DNA from: Lutibacter agarilyticus
Lineage (GTDB): Bacteria > Bacteroidota > Bacteroidia > Flavobacteriales > Flavobacteriaceae
Assembly (NCBI RefSeq): GCF_900188235.1
Contig: NZ_FZNT01000012.1
Location: 1-64,000 of the forward strand
DNA: 64,000 nucleotides
Direction of reading: 5' to 3'
Both the position numbers and the translations under genes were made by a program. Positions 17,258 to 26,784 of the stretch are shown here, one piece after another (the stretch's first letter is position 1; every line of letters starts with the position of its first letter). The notes under the pieces are model-generated. The model was not told where the DNA came from. It worked only from the letters and a program-made list of their open reading frames with translations, and did no database searches.

Positions 17258-20200
17258 ATGTTTTCAATTTTTAAACCATCAAATTCTGCCAGTATTTATT
17301 CCAAAATAATGGTGTTGGCTTTGTTTAGCATTTTTCTAGGAATGCAACAAGGCTATTCTCAAAATTGGACAGGGAAATGGATTTGGCAAGCCAATGATGG
17401 TCCCGATAATACTTGGATTGCCTTCAGAAAGGAAGTTAACCTTACAACCGTTCCAGAAACAGTTATAGCAAATATAGGTGTTGATAGTAAATACTGGTTG
17501 TATATTAATGATCAGTTGGTGAAATTTGAAGGGGGATCAGCGAGAGGACCTGCACCAGGTAATACTTGGTATGATGAAGTAGATATTCAGCCTTATTTAA
17601 AAACAGGTACAAATACAATAGCAGTATTGGCATGGTATTGGGGGAGAGAAACCTTTAAAGGAACTCACATTGATAGTGGAAAAGGTGGCTTGGTGTTTCA
17701 GGCAGATCTTGGTGATTTCACGTTAATATCAGATAACACATGGAAAGCCAAGTCACATCCTGCCTATGACCTAAATAGTGGAGGTGGTAACAATCGTATT
17801 GTTCCATATAATGTGCATTTTGATGCAAATCTAAGCCTTGGGGATTGGAGCTCATCAGCTTGGTACACTTCTGGTTATGATGGCAGTTTATGGGAAGATG
17901 CTACAGAAAAAGGTTTGCCAGGAGTAGCACCATGGGGTAATCTTGAAAAAACCTATGTAAAATTAAAAGACCATGGTTTAACAGATTACTTGTCATTAAA
18001 AAATGGAGCATCAGCAATTACCTTACCTTTTACAAACAATACAGGGGCTACAATAACTATTGATGCTAAACTACCCTTCAATATGCAGATTACACCATAT
18101 CTAGAAATTGATTGTGCGGCAGGTAAAATAATAGATATTGCAACAAGTAATACGCAAAATACGATTACAGCAAAATATACTTCTAAATCTGGAAGTCAGC
18201 AGTTTGAAGCTTTTTCATGGATGAGTGGGGGTATTGTTACATATCAAATACCAGCTGGAGTTACTATAAACGCCCTAAAATACCGATGGATAAGTGTGGG
18301 TGACACGGCAGGAAATTTTGAATGTGACGATGCTTTTTATCAAAGATTATGGTGGATGGGAAGAAATACGTTGTTTGTAAATGCCCGCGATAATTTTATG
18401 GATTGCCCCGACAGAGAAAGATCATTGTGGATTGGTGATGTTTCGGATCAGGCAAGTTACCTCTTTTATACCATGGATGAAAATGGTAGAGAATTGTTGA
18501 AAAAGGCTATTAGAATGACGATGACATATAGTTTAGATGGTGGAATAATTAGAGGGCAGGTTCCTGGTGGTGGAAAAGAATTACCTACACAAAGTTTACA
18601 GTTTATATCTCAGGCTATTTGGCAATATTATTTAAATACAGGCGATGTTGAAACATTGGAATTTGCCTATAGTTATGTGAAGAGTTATTTAGCCCTTTGG
18701 AGTATGAATAGTAGCACAAACTTGATCAATATGAGAGCCTGTTCTGGAGATTTTTGCTGGAATTGGGTTGATTGGGACTCAGGGAATACGTTTGACAGGG
18801 TGCCTATATTTAATGCCTTATATTATTATGCATTGGATAGTGCTAAAAAAATGGCAGAGGTGCTTAACAAGTCTCAAGATGATATTGATTGGTACGATGG
18901 GCGTATTGATCAAATAAAAATAGGTTTCAATAGTAATTATTGGAATGGTAGTTTTTATTCAAGCAATGCGGGTTCTTATCAAGATGATCGAACAAACGCT
19001 TTGGCCATTATTACAGGGCTTGCAGATAGTAGTAAATATGATGCAATTGTTAAAAATGTATTGGTGCCAAATCACTTTTGTAGTCCGCATTATGAATGGA
19101 TGATTGAAGAAGCAATGTGTATCGCAGGAAGTTATAGAGAAGCTTTAGTTAGAATGAGATCTAGATATCAACAACAAGTTAACAATGAAAATACAACAAC
19201 ACTTAATGAGTATTTTACCATAGGGGAAGGTACAGATAACCATGCGTGGAATGCTCCTAACACCATATTATCAAAACACATCGCTGGTATTGCACCAGTA
19301 GATGCAGGGTGGAGCAAATATAAAGTATATCCAAACTTAGTACATTTATCTTCAGCGAAACAAGTAATGAGTAGTGTTAAAGGGGATATTACTGTAGATA
19401 TCAATTTATCAGATACTCAATATCAGTTGGATTTGATTTCTCCAGTAGGAAGTGTTGCTGTAGTAGGGATTCCTAAAGCAAATATTTTAACATCTGAAAT
19501 TAAGGTCAACGGAGCACTTGTTTGGCAAAATGGAAATTTTATTGACGGTGTATCAATTATAGGAGCAAAAGGTGAGGATGACGAATTTATTTGGTTTGAA
19601 CTAAATGATGGTAATTGGACTATCATTGCAACAGGTGTTAGACAAACCGTAAATTATATCAATTTTACAGCCCCTTTTGATGGAAATATTGTAGATGTTG
19701 GTACTGATTTGGTGGTACGTGCTGAAGCAGGTAGTACCACTACAAATGTAGCTCTTTTTATAAATGGCCAACTTGTAAGATCTATCACAAGCGCACCTTA
19801 CGTTTGGGGATTGGATCCTCTTGAGGATGTTTCTTTAGCTGATATGCAAGTAGGTGATTACACCCTAAAACTGGTGGCTACAGATAATGAATCAAAATTG
19901 GTAGAAACTATTATAAACATAACATGTACAGCTCCAATTGTACAGTTACCTTATGAAGGGATTATTCCAATTCCGGGAACAATTGAGGTTGAAAATTATG
20001 ATCTCGGAGGTGAAAGTATTGCCTATCATGATGCCGATGCGTCGAATAAGGGTGGTATCTACAGAACCGACAATGTTGATATTGACGTTATTGGAGATAT
20101 GTATCACATAGGATGGACTGCTAATGGTGAGTGGCTCGAATATACCGTAGATGTTGCAAAAGCAGGGATATATGACATTGATGTTGTTTATTCAGCAGGT

Positions 20201-20641
20201 AGGACAACACCAGCAAAAATTGGTCTTGAATTGTTTGATGAAGGGACTCAACTTTTTAACAATTTTACGCTACCTATAACTGGCAGTTGGAGTACATATA
20301 AAACTATTACAGTTAAGGATGTAAATTTAACCGAAGGAAATCATATAATACGATTAAATATAATAATTAGTGGATGTAATATAGATAAATTAATATTTAG
20401 ATCACAAGATGTTGCTTTGGGATTGGATGATGAAATACTCAATGAAGGATTAAATGTTTTTCCTGTACCTAGTAATGATGGAGGATTCCAATTAAGTAAG
20501 ATTTGTCAATGGGAAGTTTTTTCTGTTTTAGGATTGAAACTTAAAGAAGGAGAAGGAATGCAGGTCGACCTATCTCATTTTAGTAATGGAATGTATCTGC
20601 TTAGAGTTGACAATAAAACACTTAAATTATTAAAACAATAA
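17258..20641 (+). CDS. GH78-like alpha-L-rhamnosidase with Ig, CBM6 and T9SS tail
   Basis: The 1127-residue protein has a signal peptide ending GYSQ. N-terminal beta-sandwich modules (about 37-370, WIWQANDGPDNTW) precede an (alpha/alpha)6 barrel. The barrel has DCPDRERSLWIGD from D382, the counterpart of the GH78 motif DCPQRDERxGWTGD but one residue shorter, and a later NEYFTIGEGTDNHAWNAP block supplying the probable base. An Ig-like domain, a CBM6 (IEVENYDLGGES) and a sorting tail (VFPVPSNDGGFQLS) closely match the C-terminal third of the preceding protein. It is probably a surface-exposed rhamnosidase; related uronate or galactose specificities exist in the same fold. It lies 43 nt after the previous gene. 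Confidence 0.85.
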   Translation: MFSIFKPSNSASIYSKIMVLALFSIFLGMQQGYSQNWTGKWIWQANDGPDNTWIAFRKEVNLTTVPETVIANIGVDSKYWLYINDQLVKFEGGSARGPAPGNTWYDEVDIQPYLKTGTNTIAVLAWYWGRETFKGTHIDSGKGGLVFQADLGDFTLISDNTWKAKSHPAYDLNSGGGNNRIVPYNVHFDANLSLGDWSSSAWYTSGYDGSLWEDATEKGLPGVAPWGNLEKTYVKLKDHGLTDYLSLKNGASAITLPFTNNTGATITIDAKLPFNMQITPYLEIDCAAGKIIDIATSNTQNTITAKYTSKSGSQQFEAFSWMSGGIVTYQIPAGVTINALKYRWISVGDTAGNFECDDAFYQRLWWMGRNTLFVNARDNFMDCPDRERSLWIGDVSDQASYLFYTMDENGRELLKKAIRMTMTYSLDGGIIRGQVPGGGKELPTQSLQFISQAIWQYYLNTGDVETLEFAYSYVKSYLALWSMNSSTNLINMRACSGDFCWNWVDWDSGNTFDRVPIFNALYYYALDSAKKMAEVLNKSQDDIDWYDGRIDQIKIGFNSNYWNGSFYSSNAGSYQDDRTNALAIITGLADSSKYDAIVKNVLVPNHFCSPHYEWMIEEAMCIAGSYREALVRMRSRYQQQVNNENTTTLNEYFTIGEGTDNHAWNAPNTILSKHIAGIAPVDAGWSKYKVYPNLVHLSSAKQVMSSVKGDITVDINLSDTQYQLDLISPVGSVAVVGIPKANILTSEIKVNGALVWQNGNFIDGVSIIGAKGEDDEFIWFELNDGNWTIIATGVRQTVNYINFTAPFDGNIVDVGTDLVVRAEAGSTTTNVALFINGQLVRSITSAPYVWGLDPLEDVSLADMQVGDYTLKLVATDNESKLVETIINITCTAPIVQLPYEGIIPIPGTIEVENYDLGGESIAYHDADASNKGGIYRTDNVDIDVIGDMYHIGWTANGEWLEYTVDVAKAGIYDIDVVYSAGRTTPAKIGLELFDEGTQLFNNFTLPITGSWSTYKTITVKDVNLTEGNHIIRLNIIISGCNIDKLIFRSQDVALGLDDEILNEGLNVFPVPSNDGGFQLSKICQWEVFSVLGLKLKEGEGMQVDLSHFSNGMYLLRVDNKTLKLLKQ

Positions 20642-20759
20642 AGTATATGTAGCACTTTGTATGATTGTTTTTAGAATAGCTACATTACCTGTAACAGCAC
20701 ATAATACCATTTGTGCTTCAGGCTTAAGTGTCTCATAATCTATTAGGCCATGTGGAGAT

Positions 20760-20984
20760 AGTAAAATTAATGCTTTAGGTGGTGTGAGTAACAAATGAAT
20801 ATAAATTGAATTCAATGAAAAATTAATAGGTACTTGTTCAATTCCTTCCACTGGAAATTATGAAACTTGGGAAACAATTATTTGCGATGTTCAAAAAATA
20901 GAAGGGAAACACGATTTATATTTAAAATTTGCTAGTGAAGGTGAAAAATTATACCATTTTAACTGGTGGAAGTTTAATAAATAA
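20760..20984 (+). pseudogene. Remnant of a GH43-CBM6 gene (C-terminal fragment)
   Basis: One frame from about 20760 reads KINALGGVSNK, two stop codons, then IEFNEKLIGTCSIPSTGNYE and on to HFNWWKFNK before TAA at 20982-20984. It lines up with the last about 60 residues of the next gene (GGKIEVREKDVNGKLLGACK to LHLDWFKFGD). There is no start codon or catalytic domain. The rest of the 403-bp gap 20642-21044 shows no clear gene, terminator or shared promoter element. It is best read as the residue of a deleted tandem copy. Confidence 0.75.
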
Positions 20985-21044
20985 TTTCAAAAATTAGCTT
21001 TAAATCAATCAATTGTTGATTCATAAAATAAGAATAGCATAAAC

Positions 21045-22409
21045 ATGAATAAATCAAAAAAAATAGGAACCTTTTTACTCTTTACGCTTTTAAGTATTAC
21101 GACTATTGTTAAAGCGCAAAATCCAATTGTTAAGGACTTTGGAATGGCAGATCCACATATGTATATTTTTAATGATAAAGCATATCTTTTTTCCACTAGA
21201 GATGAAGATCGTAATGCAAATCACTTTATAATGCCCGACTGGCATATTTGGTCATCTAACGATTTAGTTAATTGGACTTACGAACTTAAAATAGATCCAT
21301 CTGAAACGTATATGGGGAAAGGTTCAAAGCGATGTTGGGCAACTGAAACGGCTGCTAAAAACGGTAAATATTATTTCTATTTTTCAAATGGAAATGATGA
21401 TACTGGTGTGATGGTAGCGAATCAGCCTGAAGGCCCTTACAAGGATGCTTTAGGGAAACCTTTATTAGAAAAAACGTTGACGCCAGGAAGTGAATATGAT
21501 CCAACGGTTTTAGTGGAAGATAACGGCAAAGCTTATATGATTTTTGGACATCTTGATTCAAAAGATAAAGGATTGAGATACTATATTTCAGAACTAGGAG
21601 AAGATATGATTTCTTTGAAGGAAACCCCTAAAATTGTAGTTTTTAATAAAGAAGGTGGTTTTTTTAATGACAAGCCAAACCTTCATAAATATAAAGGAAA
21701 ATACTACTTATCAGCTGGTTCTGTATATGCTGTTTCAAATAATATTTATGGTCCTTATAATTATGTTGGAAATTCAGGAGATGATAGTTATGGTTTAACA
21801 GGGCGTGCACACGGTAATTATTTTACTTGGAACAATCAATGGTTTCATACGTGGTGTAATTTTATTTCAGACCCGAAAATTAGATTTAGAGAATCATATA
21901 TGACCTATTTACATTACAAAGACAATGGAGAAATGGTTGATGACACTAATTTCTTGAAAAAACATTTTTCTACAGGAATTGGAAGATATGATGCCGATTG
22001 GGATGTGGTTGAGGCTGAGTGGTATATGAAAGCTAATAAGATTGAAAAGAAAGAATCAGCTAACGGAGGTTTTGAGATACAGCAGATACAAAACAATGCA
22101 ACGTTATCTTATCCAAATATTAAAAATCTTGTAAATAAAAAATTGATGACCTTTTATGTCTCTTCTCTTAAAGGTGGTAAAATAGAAGTTCGAGAAAAAG
22201 ATGTTAACGGAAAATTGTTGGGAGCTTGTAAAATTCCAAAAACAGGTGATTGGAACTCATACCAAGAGGTGAGTTGTGACTTGAGTAATGTAGCTGACGT
22301 GTCAGATATTTGTCTTGTATTTAAAGGTAAAACAGAAGATATACTACATCTCGATTGGTTTAAATTTGGAGATGTTTCCTTTTCAGAATCAATTAAAATT
22401 CAAAAATAA
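21045..22409 (+). CDS. GH43-like glycosidase with C-terminal CBM6-like domain
   Basis: The 454-residue protein has a signal peptide ending TIVKAQ. The propeller domain (about 25-330) has the base Asp in MADPHMYIFND and the modulator Asp in YDPTVLVEDNG. The position of the usual acid Glu (NEAP in relatives) reads NDKPNLHK, i.e. Asp209. A CBM6-like domain covers about 345-445 (KIEVREKDVNGKLLGACK). It is a paralogue of the minus-strand protein at 1781-3088 and of the fragment just upstream. Only 23 nt separate it from the acetolactate decarboxylase gene. Activity is probably exo-acting on arabinose, xylose or galactose, but the altered acid makes this uncertain. Confidence 0.83.
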   Translation: MNKSKKIGTFLLFTLLSITTIVKAQNPIVKDFGMADPHMYIFNDKAYLFSTRDEDRNANHFIMPDWHIWSSNDLVNWTYELKIDPSETYMGKGSKRCWATETAAKNGKYYFYFSNGNDDTGVMVANQPEGPYKDALGKPLLEKTLTPGSEYDPTVLVEDNGKAYMIFGHLDSKDKGLRYYISELGEDMISLKETPKIVVFNKEGGFFNDKPNLHKYKGKYYLSAGSVYAVSNNIYGPYNYVGNSGDDSYGLTGRAHGNYFTWNNQWFHTWCNFISDPKIRFRESYMTYLHYKDNGEMVDDTNFLKKHFSTGIGRYDADWDVVEAEWYMKANKIEKKESANGGFEIQQIQNNATLSYPNIKNLVNKKLMTFYVSSLKGGKIEVREKDVNGKLLGACKIPKTGDWNSYQEVSCDLSNVADVSDICLVFKGKTEDILHLDWFKFGDVSFSESIKIQK

Positions 22410-22432
22410 TTAAACCCTTTAAATTCAAAAAT

Positions 22433-23233
22433 ATGAAAAAAGTATTTTACCTTATTCTACTTTCAAGTTCAATAATTAGCTGTTTAAAGAATGAACCTAA
22501 AACACTAGCGGAAAGCGAACCAATAGCTAAAATTGATCAAGATGTATTTTATCATTATTCCATTTGGGAAGCCTTCGTAAATAAAATTTATGACGGTACA
22601 CTAAAAGCTTCTGAATTAAAAGAAAGAGGTACTATAGGCTTAGGATCTTACAATGCATTAGAAGGTGAATTGGTGATGTTAGACGGTATTTTATATGAAG
22701 CGTTAGGAGATGGAAGTGTAATTGTGGTGAATGATACTACTAAAATAGCCTATGCCAATGCCGCTTTTTATAAAGAAGATGTAGCTTTTAAATTTGAAGA
22801 TACATATAATTATGAAGACCTTAGAAAGGAATTAAACCTACAAACAGGATCTAAAAATTTCTTTTATGCGTTTAAGATTCATGGTACGTTCCAAAAATTG
22901 AAACTTGGAGGTGTACCAAAGCAAGAAAAACCTTATACTGAAGGTTTAGATGTTTTGATACCTAATAGACCTGTTTTTGATAAAGAAAATATTACAGGAA
23001 CTATGGTTGGTTTTTACTGTCCAGAGTTTATTGGTAAAATAAATGTAACTGGGTATCATCTTCATTTTGTGTCTGATGATAAAAAATCTGCTGGACATGT
23101 GATGGAATTTACCAACGCATCTGATTTAACAGGAGGCTATAAAAAAATAAGTAAATATCAGTTTGATTTGCCTGAAACGAATGAATATGAAGCCGTTAAT
23201 TTAGAGAAAAGCTTTCAGTATAATAAAAAATAA
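22433..23233 (+). CDS. Lipoprotein alpha-acetolactate decarboxylase-like protein
   Basis: The 266-residue protein has a lipoprotein signal ending SSSIISC (Cys17). The rest matches the acetolactate decarboxylase (AlsD/BudA) family over its length: IYDGTLKASELKERGTIGLG, YNALEGELVMLDGILYEA, then GTMVGFYCPEFIG and GYHLHFVSDDKKSAGHV. The zinc ligands H209, H211 and H222 of the H-x-H-x10-H pattern are all present. Known family members are cytoplasmic and convert acetolactate to acetoin, whereas this one is exported. It sits 23 nt after a GH43 gene and 5 nt before GH106, so it is translationally close to glycan-degrading genes. A role on a sugar-derived keto acid is conceivable, but no function is established. 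Confidence 0.88.
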   Translation: MKKVFYLILLSSSIISCLKNEPKTLAESEPIAKIDQDVFYHYSIWEAFVNKIYDGTLKASELKERGTIGLGSYNALEGELVMLDGILYEALGDGSVIVVNDTTKIAYANAAFYKEDVAFKFEDTYNYEDLRKELNLQTGSKNFFYAFKIHGTFQKLKLGGVPKQEKPYTEGLDVLIPNRPVFDKENITGTMVGFYCPEFIGKINVTGYHLHFVSDDKKSAGHVMEFTNASDLTGGYKKISKYQFDLPETNEYEAVNLEKSFQYNKK

Positions 23234-23238
23234 CCAAG

Positions 23239-26200
23239 ATGATAATCAAGTTTTTACAATTAACATTATTGCTATTTGCTTTTTTAAGTTGTACCAAACA
23301 ATCTTCTCCACAGGATTTAGAAGCTAATTTTAAAAATCCACCTATTGATGCAAAACCAAAAACATGGATGCATGCAATGAGTGGAAATATGTCAAAAGAG
23401 GGACTAACTAAAGATTTGGAAGCTATTGAAGAAGTAGGTCTTGGAGGTGTTTTACTATTTAATGTTTCTGCAAATATTCCTGCGGGTAAAGTGGTTTATA
23501 ATTCTCTTGAACATCATAAAATGATAAAACATGCGGCTGAAGAATGTGAGCGATTGGGACTGACCTTTGGTTTTCATAATTGCGATGGTTGGTCGTCTAG
23601 TGGTGGGCCTTGGATTACACCTGAAAATAGTATGAAAATGTTGGTTTATAGTGAAACCATAGTGAAAGGCGGAGCATCTTTAGAGTTGCAATTAGAGCAA
23701 CCGTTTACGCGAAGAGACTTTTATAAAGATGTTGCTGTTTTAGCTTATCCTTCGTTGGCTTCGGAAAAAGAAGATTTCAACAATAAACCGATAATTACGT
23801 CTTCAGATCCAAATTTTAAAGCGAACCTTATTACAGATAATAATTCTTTAACAGAATCTGAAATTAAGGGAGAAAACCCATGGGTACAGTTTGATTTTGG
23901 AAAGCCCTATACAATTCAATCATTTTTTATGGAAGTGAAAGATCGATGGGGAAGTGCTGAATTATTAACTTCAGATGATGGTGTGAATTTTACTTTAGTA
24001 AAAGACCTTTTTAAACATAAAACGGTCCATCATCGTTTAGATTTTTTTGATCACTTTGAACCAGTAACTGCTAGATATTTTAGAATAAATCTCTCTAGAG
24101 TTACTATGATTAGAGAAGTGGATTTGATGGCTACATATACTATTGGTAATCTAATGCCACGAATTGGGTTGAACAGAATTGACGATGATAAGCTTTCTAA
24201 TATTGGAAACCCTAAAGATGAAATGATAATCGATCCTAAGTCAATTATTAATTTATCTAATTATATGGATACTAAGGGGCGTTTAAAAACAACATTACCT
24301 AAAGGAGATTATACCATTATGCGTTTTGGTTATACGACTAACGGGTTGGAAAATGCGCCTTCTTCTGTTGAAGGTCGTGGCTTGGAATGTGATAAATTCA
24401 GTAAAGAAGCGATAAAATCTCATTATGATGCTTTCATTACTAAAGCTGTTCAAAACCTAAAAGGCGTAAAGTCTATGCAATACATTGAGATTGATAGTTA
24501 CGAAATGGCGATGCAAAACTGGACAGATAATCTCGACTCTATTTTTACAGCTAAAAAAGGATATGATTTGGTGAAATTCTTGCCACTATTTACAGGTAGA
24601 TTTGTTGAAAGTGCCAACGTTTCTAATGCTGTTTTAGGAGATTTTAGAGAAGTAACTTGCGATTTAACAACGGAGAATTATTATGGATATTTTAGTGAAT
24701 TGTGTCACCAAGACGGGCTAAAAACCTATTTTGAACCTTATGGAGATGGCTTGATAAATGAGTTGGATGTTGCAAAAATGGCAGATATTAATATGGGTGA
24801 ATTTTGGCCAGATCGTAAAGTGAAAATGATTGGAGCTGCTGTTTCTGGAAGTCGTATTTTTGGAAAAAATGTAGTGTCTGCTGAAGCGTTTACATCCATA
24901 CCTAAAAACAATTGGAAAGCACATCCTGGAATGGCAAAAACCATTGGAGATTCTGCTTGGGTTCAAGGTATTAATCAGTTTATGTTACATCGTTTTGCAC
25001 ATCAGTCAAATACACACGTAAAACCTGGTATGACGCTAGATAAATGGGGTTTTCATTTTGATAGAACCAATACTTGGTGGTTCAATGCAGGCGAGGCTTG
25101 GTTTAAATATATGGCAAGAGGCTCTTATATGTTACGGCAAGGAGTGCCCGTTTCAGATTTATTGATTTTTATTGGAGAAGGCTCACCAAATGCGCCTTTT
25201 TATAGAGATGATTTTGAACCAAATATTCCTAACGAAACTAATTTTGACAATGTGAATTCCGATGTATTAATTAATGGTATTACCATAAAAGAGAATCAAC
25301 TGGTTTTGAAAAATGGTGCTACGTATAAAATATTAGTGTTAAAAAATTGCGAAAAACTATCATTAAAAGTGATAGAGAAAATTCATGAAATAGCACTTGC
25401 AGGTGTTCCTATTGTTGGTTTAGAATCTATAGAGCCATCAGGGTATTTAGTTTCAGAGACATTGAAATCCACTTTTGAAAAGTTAGTTTCAGAAGTGAAA
25501 AGTCAACCAAAAACTTATGTTAATTTTAATTGGTCGCACATATTTGCTGAAAATAATATTACAATCGACTTAGATTTTATTGAAAGAAATGATATGATTT
25601 ATACGCATCGCAAAGATGTAGATACGGATATTTATTTCTTTTACAATAGAGACAAAAGCGTCAGTACGTTTGAGTGTGTTTTTAACATAGATGGTAAAAT
25701 CCCTGAATTATGGAACCCTGTAACTGGTGAAACTAAAAAATTAGGACAGTTTACTCACAAAAATGGTAAAACAAAAGCTTGGATTAATTTGGAAGGAGAG
25801 GAATCCGTTTTTGTAGTTTTTAGGGAGTCTTCAAAAGAAATAAATTATGTAAGCCTTGAAAATGGTCCTAAAGATAAAAATACTGAGTTTTTGTTGAATG
25901 AAAAGAATCAATTAGAATTAGTAGCAAAAGAAAATGGAGCATATCTGGTAACTTTTAAATCGGGTGAAAAAATGGAACTTGATCTAAAAGATATGGCACA
26001 ACCATATAATATCAATGGCTCATGGGAAGTTGAGTTCTTAAAAGACAATGATTTTGAAGCAACGCTTCCATTTGATGAATTGACAGATTGGAAAGACCAT
26101 TTTAATGAAAATATCAAGTATTATTCTGGTACAGCCATTTATCGTAAAACCTTCAATTTTGATACTAAAAAGACAGGGAAAACAGAACGGTATATTCTTG

Positions 26201-26580
26201 ATTTAGGTAAAGTAAGCATTGCTGCTGAGGTAATTTTGAATGGAAAAAATTTAGGAGTTTTATGGATAGCTCCTTTCATAATTGATATAACAAAAGAATT
26301 AAAACAGGGTGAAAATACGTTGGAAATTAAAGTCACAAATCAGTGGACAAACCACTTAATTGGAGATGAACGGTTTTCAGCAACGGATGGTTATGATAAA
26401 ACAGCTATTTCAATGCCAGATTGGTATATCAATAATGAAACAATGCCAAAAAGTAAACGAACCACTTTTACAACAGCTCAATTTTACAATAAAAACAGTA
26501 GGTTATTGTCTGCGGGTTTATTAGGACCAGTTCAAATAAAAAATGAAAGGATGATGCTTTTAAAAAAACAAATTGATTAA
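23239..26580 (+). CDS. GH106 alpha-L-rhamnosidase, lipoprotein
   Basis: The 1113-residue protein has a lipoprotein signal ending FAFLSC (Cys18). The catalytic barrel begins PKTWMHAMSGNMSKEGLTKDL and continues GFHNCDGWSSSGGPWITPE, typical of GH106. A discoidin-like insertion (WVQFDFGKPYTIQSF), the block MQYIEIDSYEM, and a C-terminal jelly roll with YRKTFNF, LDLGKVSIAAEVILNGKNLG and EIKVTNQWTNHLIGD follow. GH106 enzymes cleave alpha-L-rhamnosyl linkages, for example in rhamnogalacturonans. The length is normal. It is probably periplasmic or surface anchored and co-transcribed with the decarboxylase-like gene 5 nt upstream. Confidence 0.93.
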   Translation: MIIKFLQLTLLLFAFLSCTKQSSPQDLEANFKNPPIDAKPKTWMHAMSGNMSKEGLTKDLEAIEEVGLGGVLLFNVSANIPAGKVVYNSLEHHKMIKHAAEECERLGLTFGFHNCDGWSSSGGPWITPENSMKMLVYSETIVKGGASLELQLEQPFTRRDFYKDVAVLAYPSLASEKEDFNNKPIITSSDPNFKANLITDNNSLTESEIKGENPWVQFDFGKPYTIQSFFMEVKDRWGSAELLTSDDGVNFTLVKDLFKHKTVHHRLDFFDHFEPVTARYFRINLSRVTMIREVDLMATYTIGNLMPRIGLNRIDDDKLSNIGNPKDEMIIDPKSIINLSNYMDTKGRLKTTLPKGDYTIMRFGYTTNGLENAPSSVEGRGLECDKFSKEAIKSHYDAFITKAVQNLKGVKSMQYIEIDSYEMAMQNWTDNLDSIFTAKKGYDLVKFLPLFTGRFVESANVSNAVLGDFREVTCDLTTENYYGYFSELCHQDGLKTYFEPYGDGLINELDVAKMADINMGEFWPDRKVKMIGAAVSGSRIFGKNVVSAEAFTSIPKNNWKAHPGMAKTIGDSAWVQGINQFMLHRFAHQSNTHVKPGMTLDKWGFHFDRTNTWWFNAGEAWFKYMARGSYMLRQGVPVSDLLIFIGEGSPNAPFYRDDFEPNIPNETNFDNVNSDVLINGITIKENQLVLKNGATYKILVLKNCEKLSLKVIEKIHEIALAGVPIVGLESIEPSGYLVSETLKSTFEKLVSEVKSQPKTYVNFNWSHIFAENNITIDLDFIERNDMIYTHRKDVDTDIYFFYNRDKSVSTFECVFNIDGKIPELWNPVTGETKKLGQFTHKNGKTKAWINLEGEESVFVVFRESSKEINYVSLENGPKDKNTEFLLNEKNQLELVAKENGAYLVTFKSGEKMELDLKDMAQPYNINGSWEVEFLKDNDFEATLPFDELTDWKDHFNENIKYYSGTAIYRKTFNFDTKKTGKTERYILDLGKVSIAAEVILNGKNLGVLWIAPFIIDITKELKQGENTLEIKVTNQWTNHLIGDERFSATDGYDKTAISMPDWYINNETMPKSKRTTFTTAQFYNKNSRLLSAGLLGPVQIKNERMMLLKKQID

Positions 26581-26682
26581 TGTGTTTTCTATGTATGAAA
26601 GCTTTAAATTGTTATTGTTTTAGTCAGTTTTTATATTGTTTATTTTTTAGCCAAAAAGGCTTGTTAATTTATACTAATTAAA

Positions 26683-26728
26683 ACAGTATAGTACAGGATA
26701 CATTTTTTTAATAGAAATTTTATTTTTA
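26683..26728 (+). promoter_or_regulatory. Promoter D: two-unit 10-bp repeat plus -7 box (GH78/PL8/GH2 unit)
   Basis: The units are ACAGTATAGT (26683-26692) and ACAGGATACA (26693-26702). The -7-like box TATTTTTA (26721-26728) starts 19 nt after the repeat and 57 nt before the GH78 start codon. The 204-bp gap also has a short AGCC/GGCT hairpin near 26650, too weak to call a terminator with confidence. Confidence 0.7.
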
Positions 26729-26784
26729 AAAAGAATTAGGAATGCCTTAATTTCACTTTAAAGAAGAAATAATTTTACAATTTT

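Noticed and set aside
20691-20710. AACAGCACA near 20695, resembling unit 1 of promoter F
   Set aside because: No second unit and no -7 box at the fixed distance follow, so it was not counted as a seventh site.
20630-20851. A 73-codon minus-strand frame in the gap before the second GH43 gene
   Set aside because: It looks mildly protein-like, but it overlaps the plus-strand GH43 remnant and I recognise no family, so it is not called.
26649-26661. AGCC-AAAAA-GGCT as a terminator after GH106
   Set aside because: The stem is only four base pairs and no good T-run follows it.
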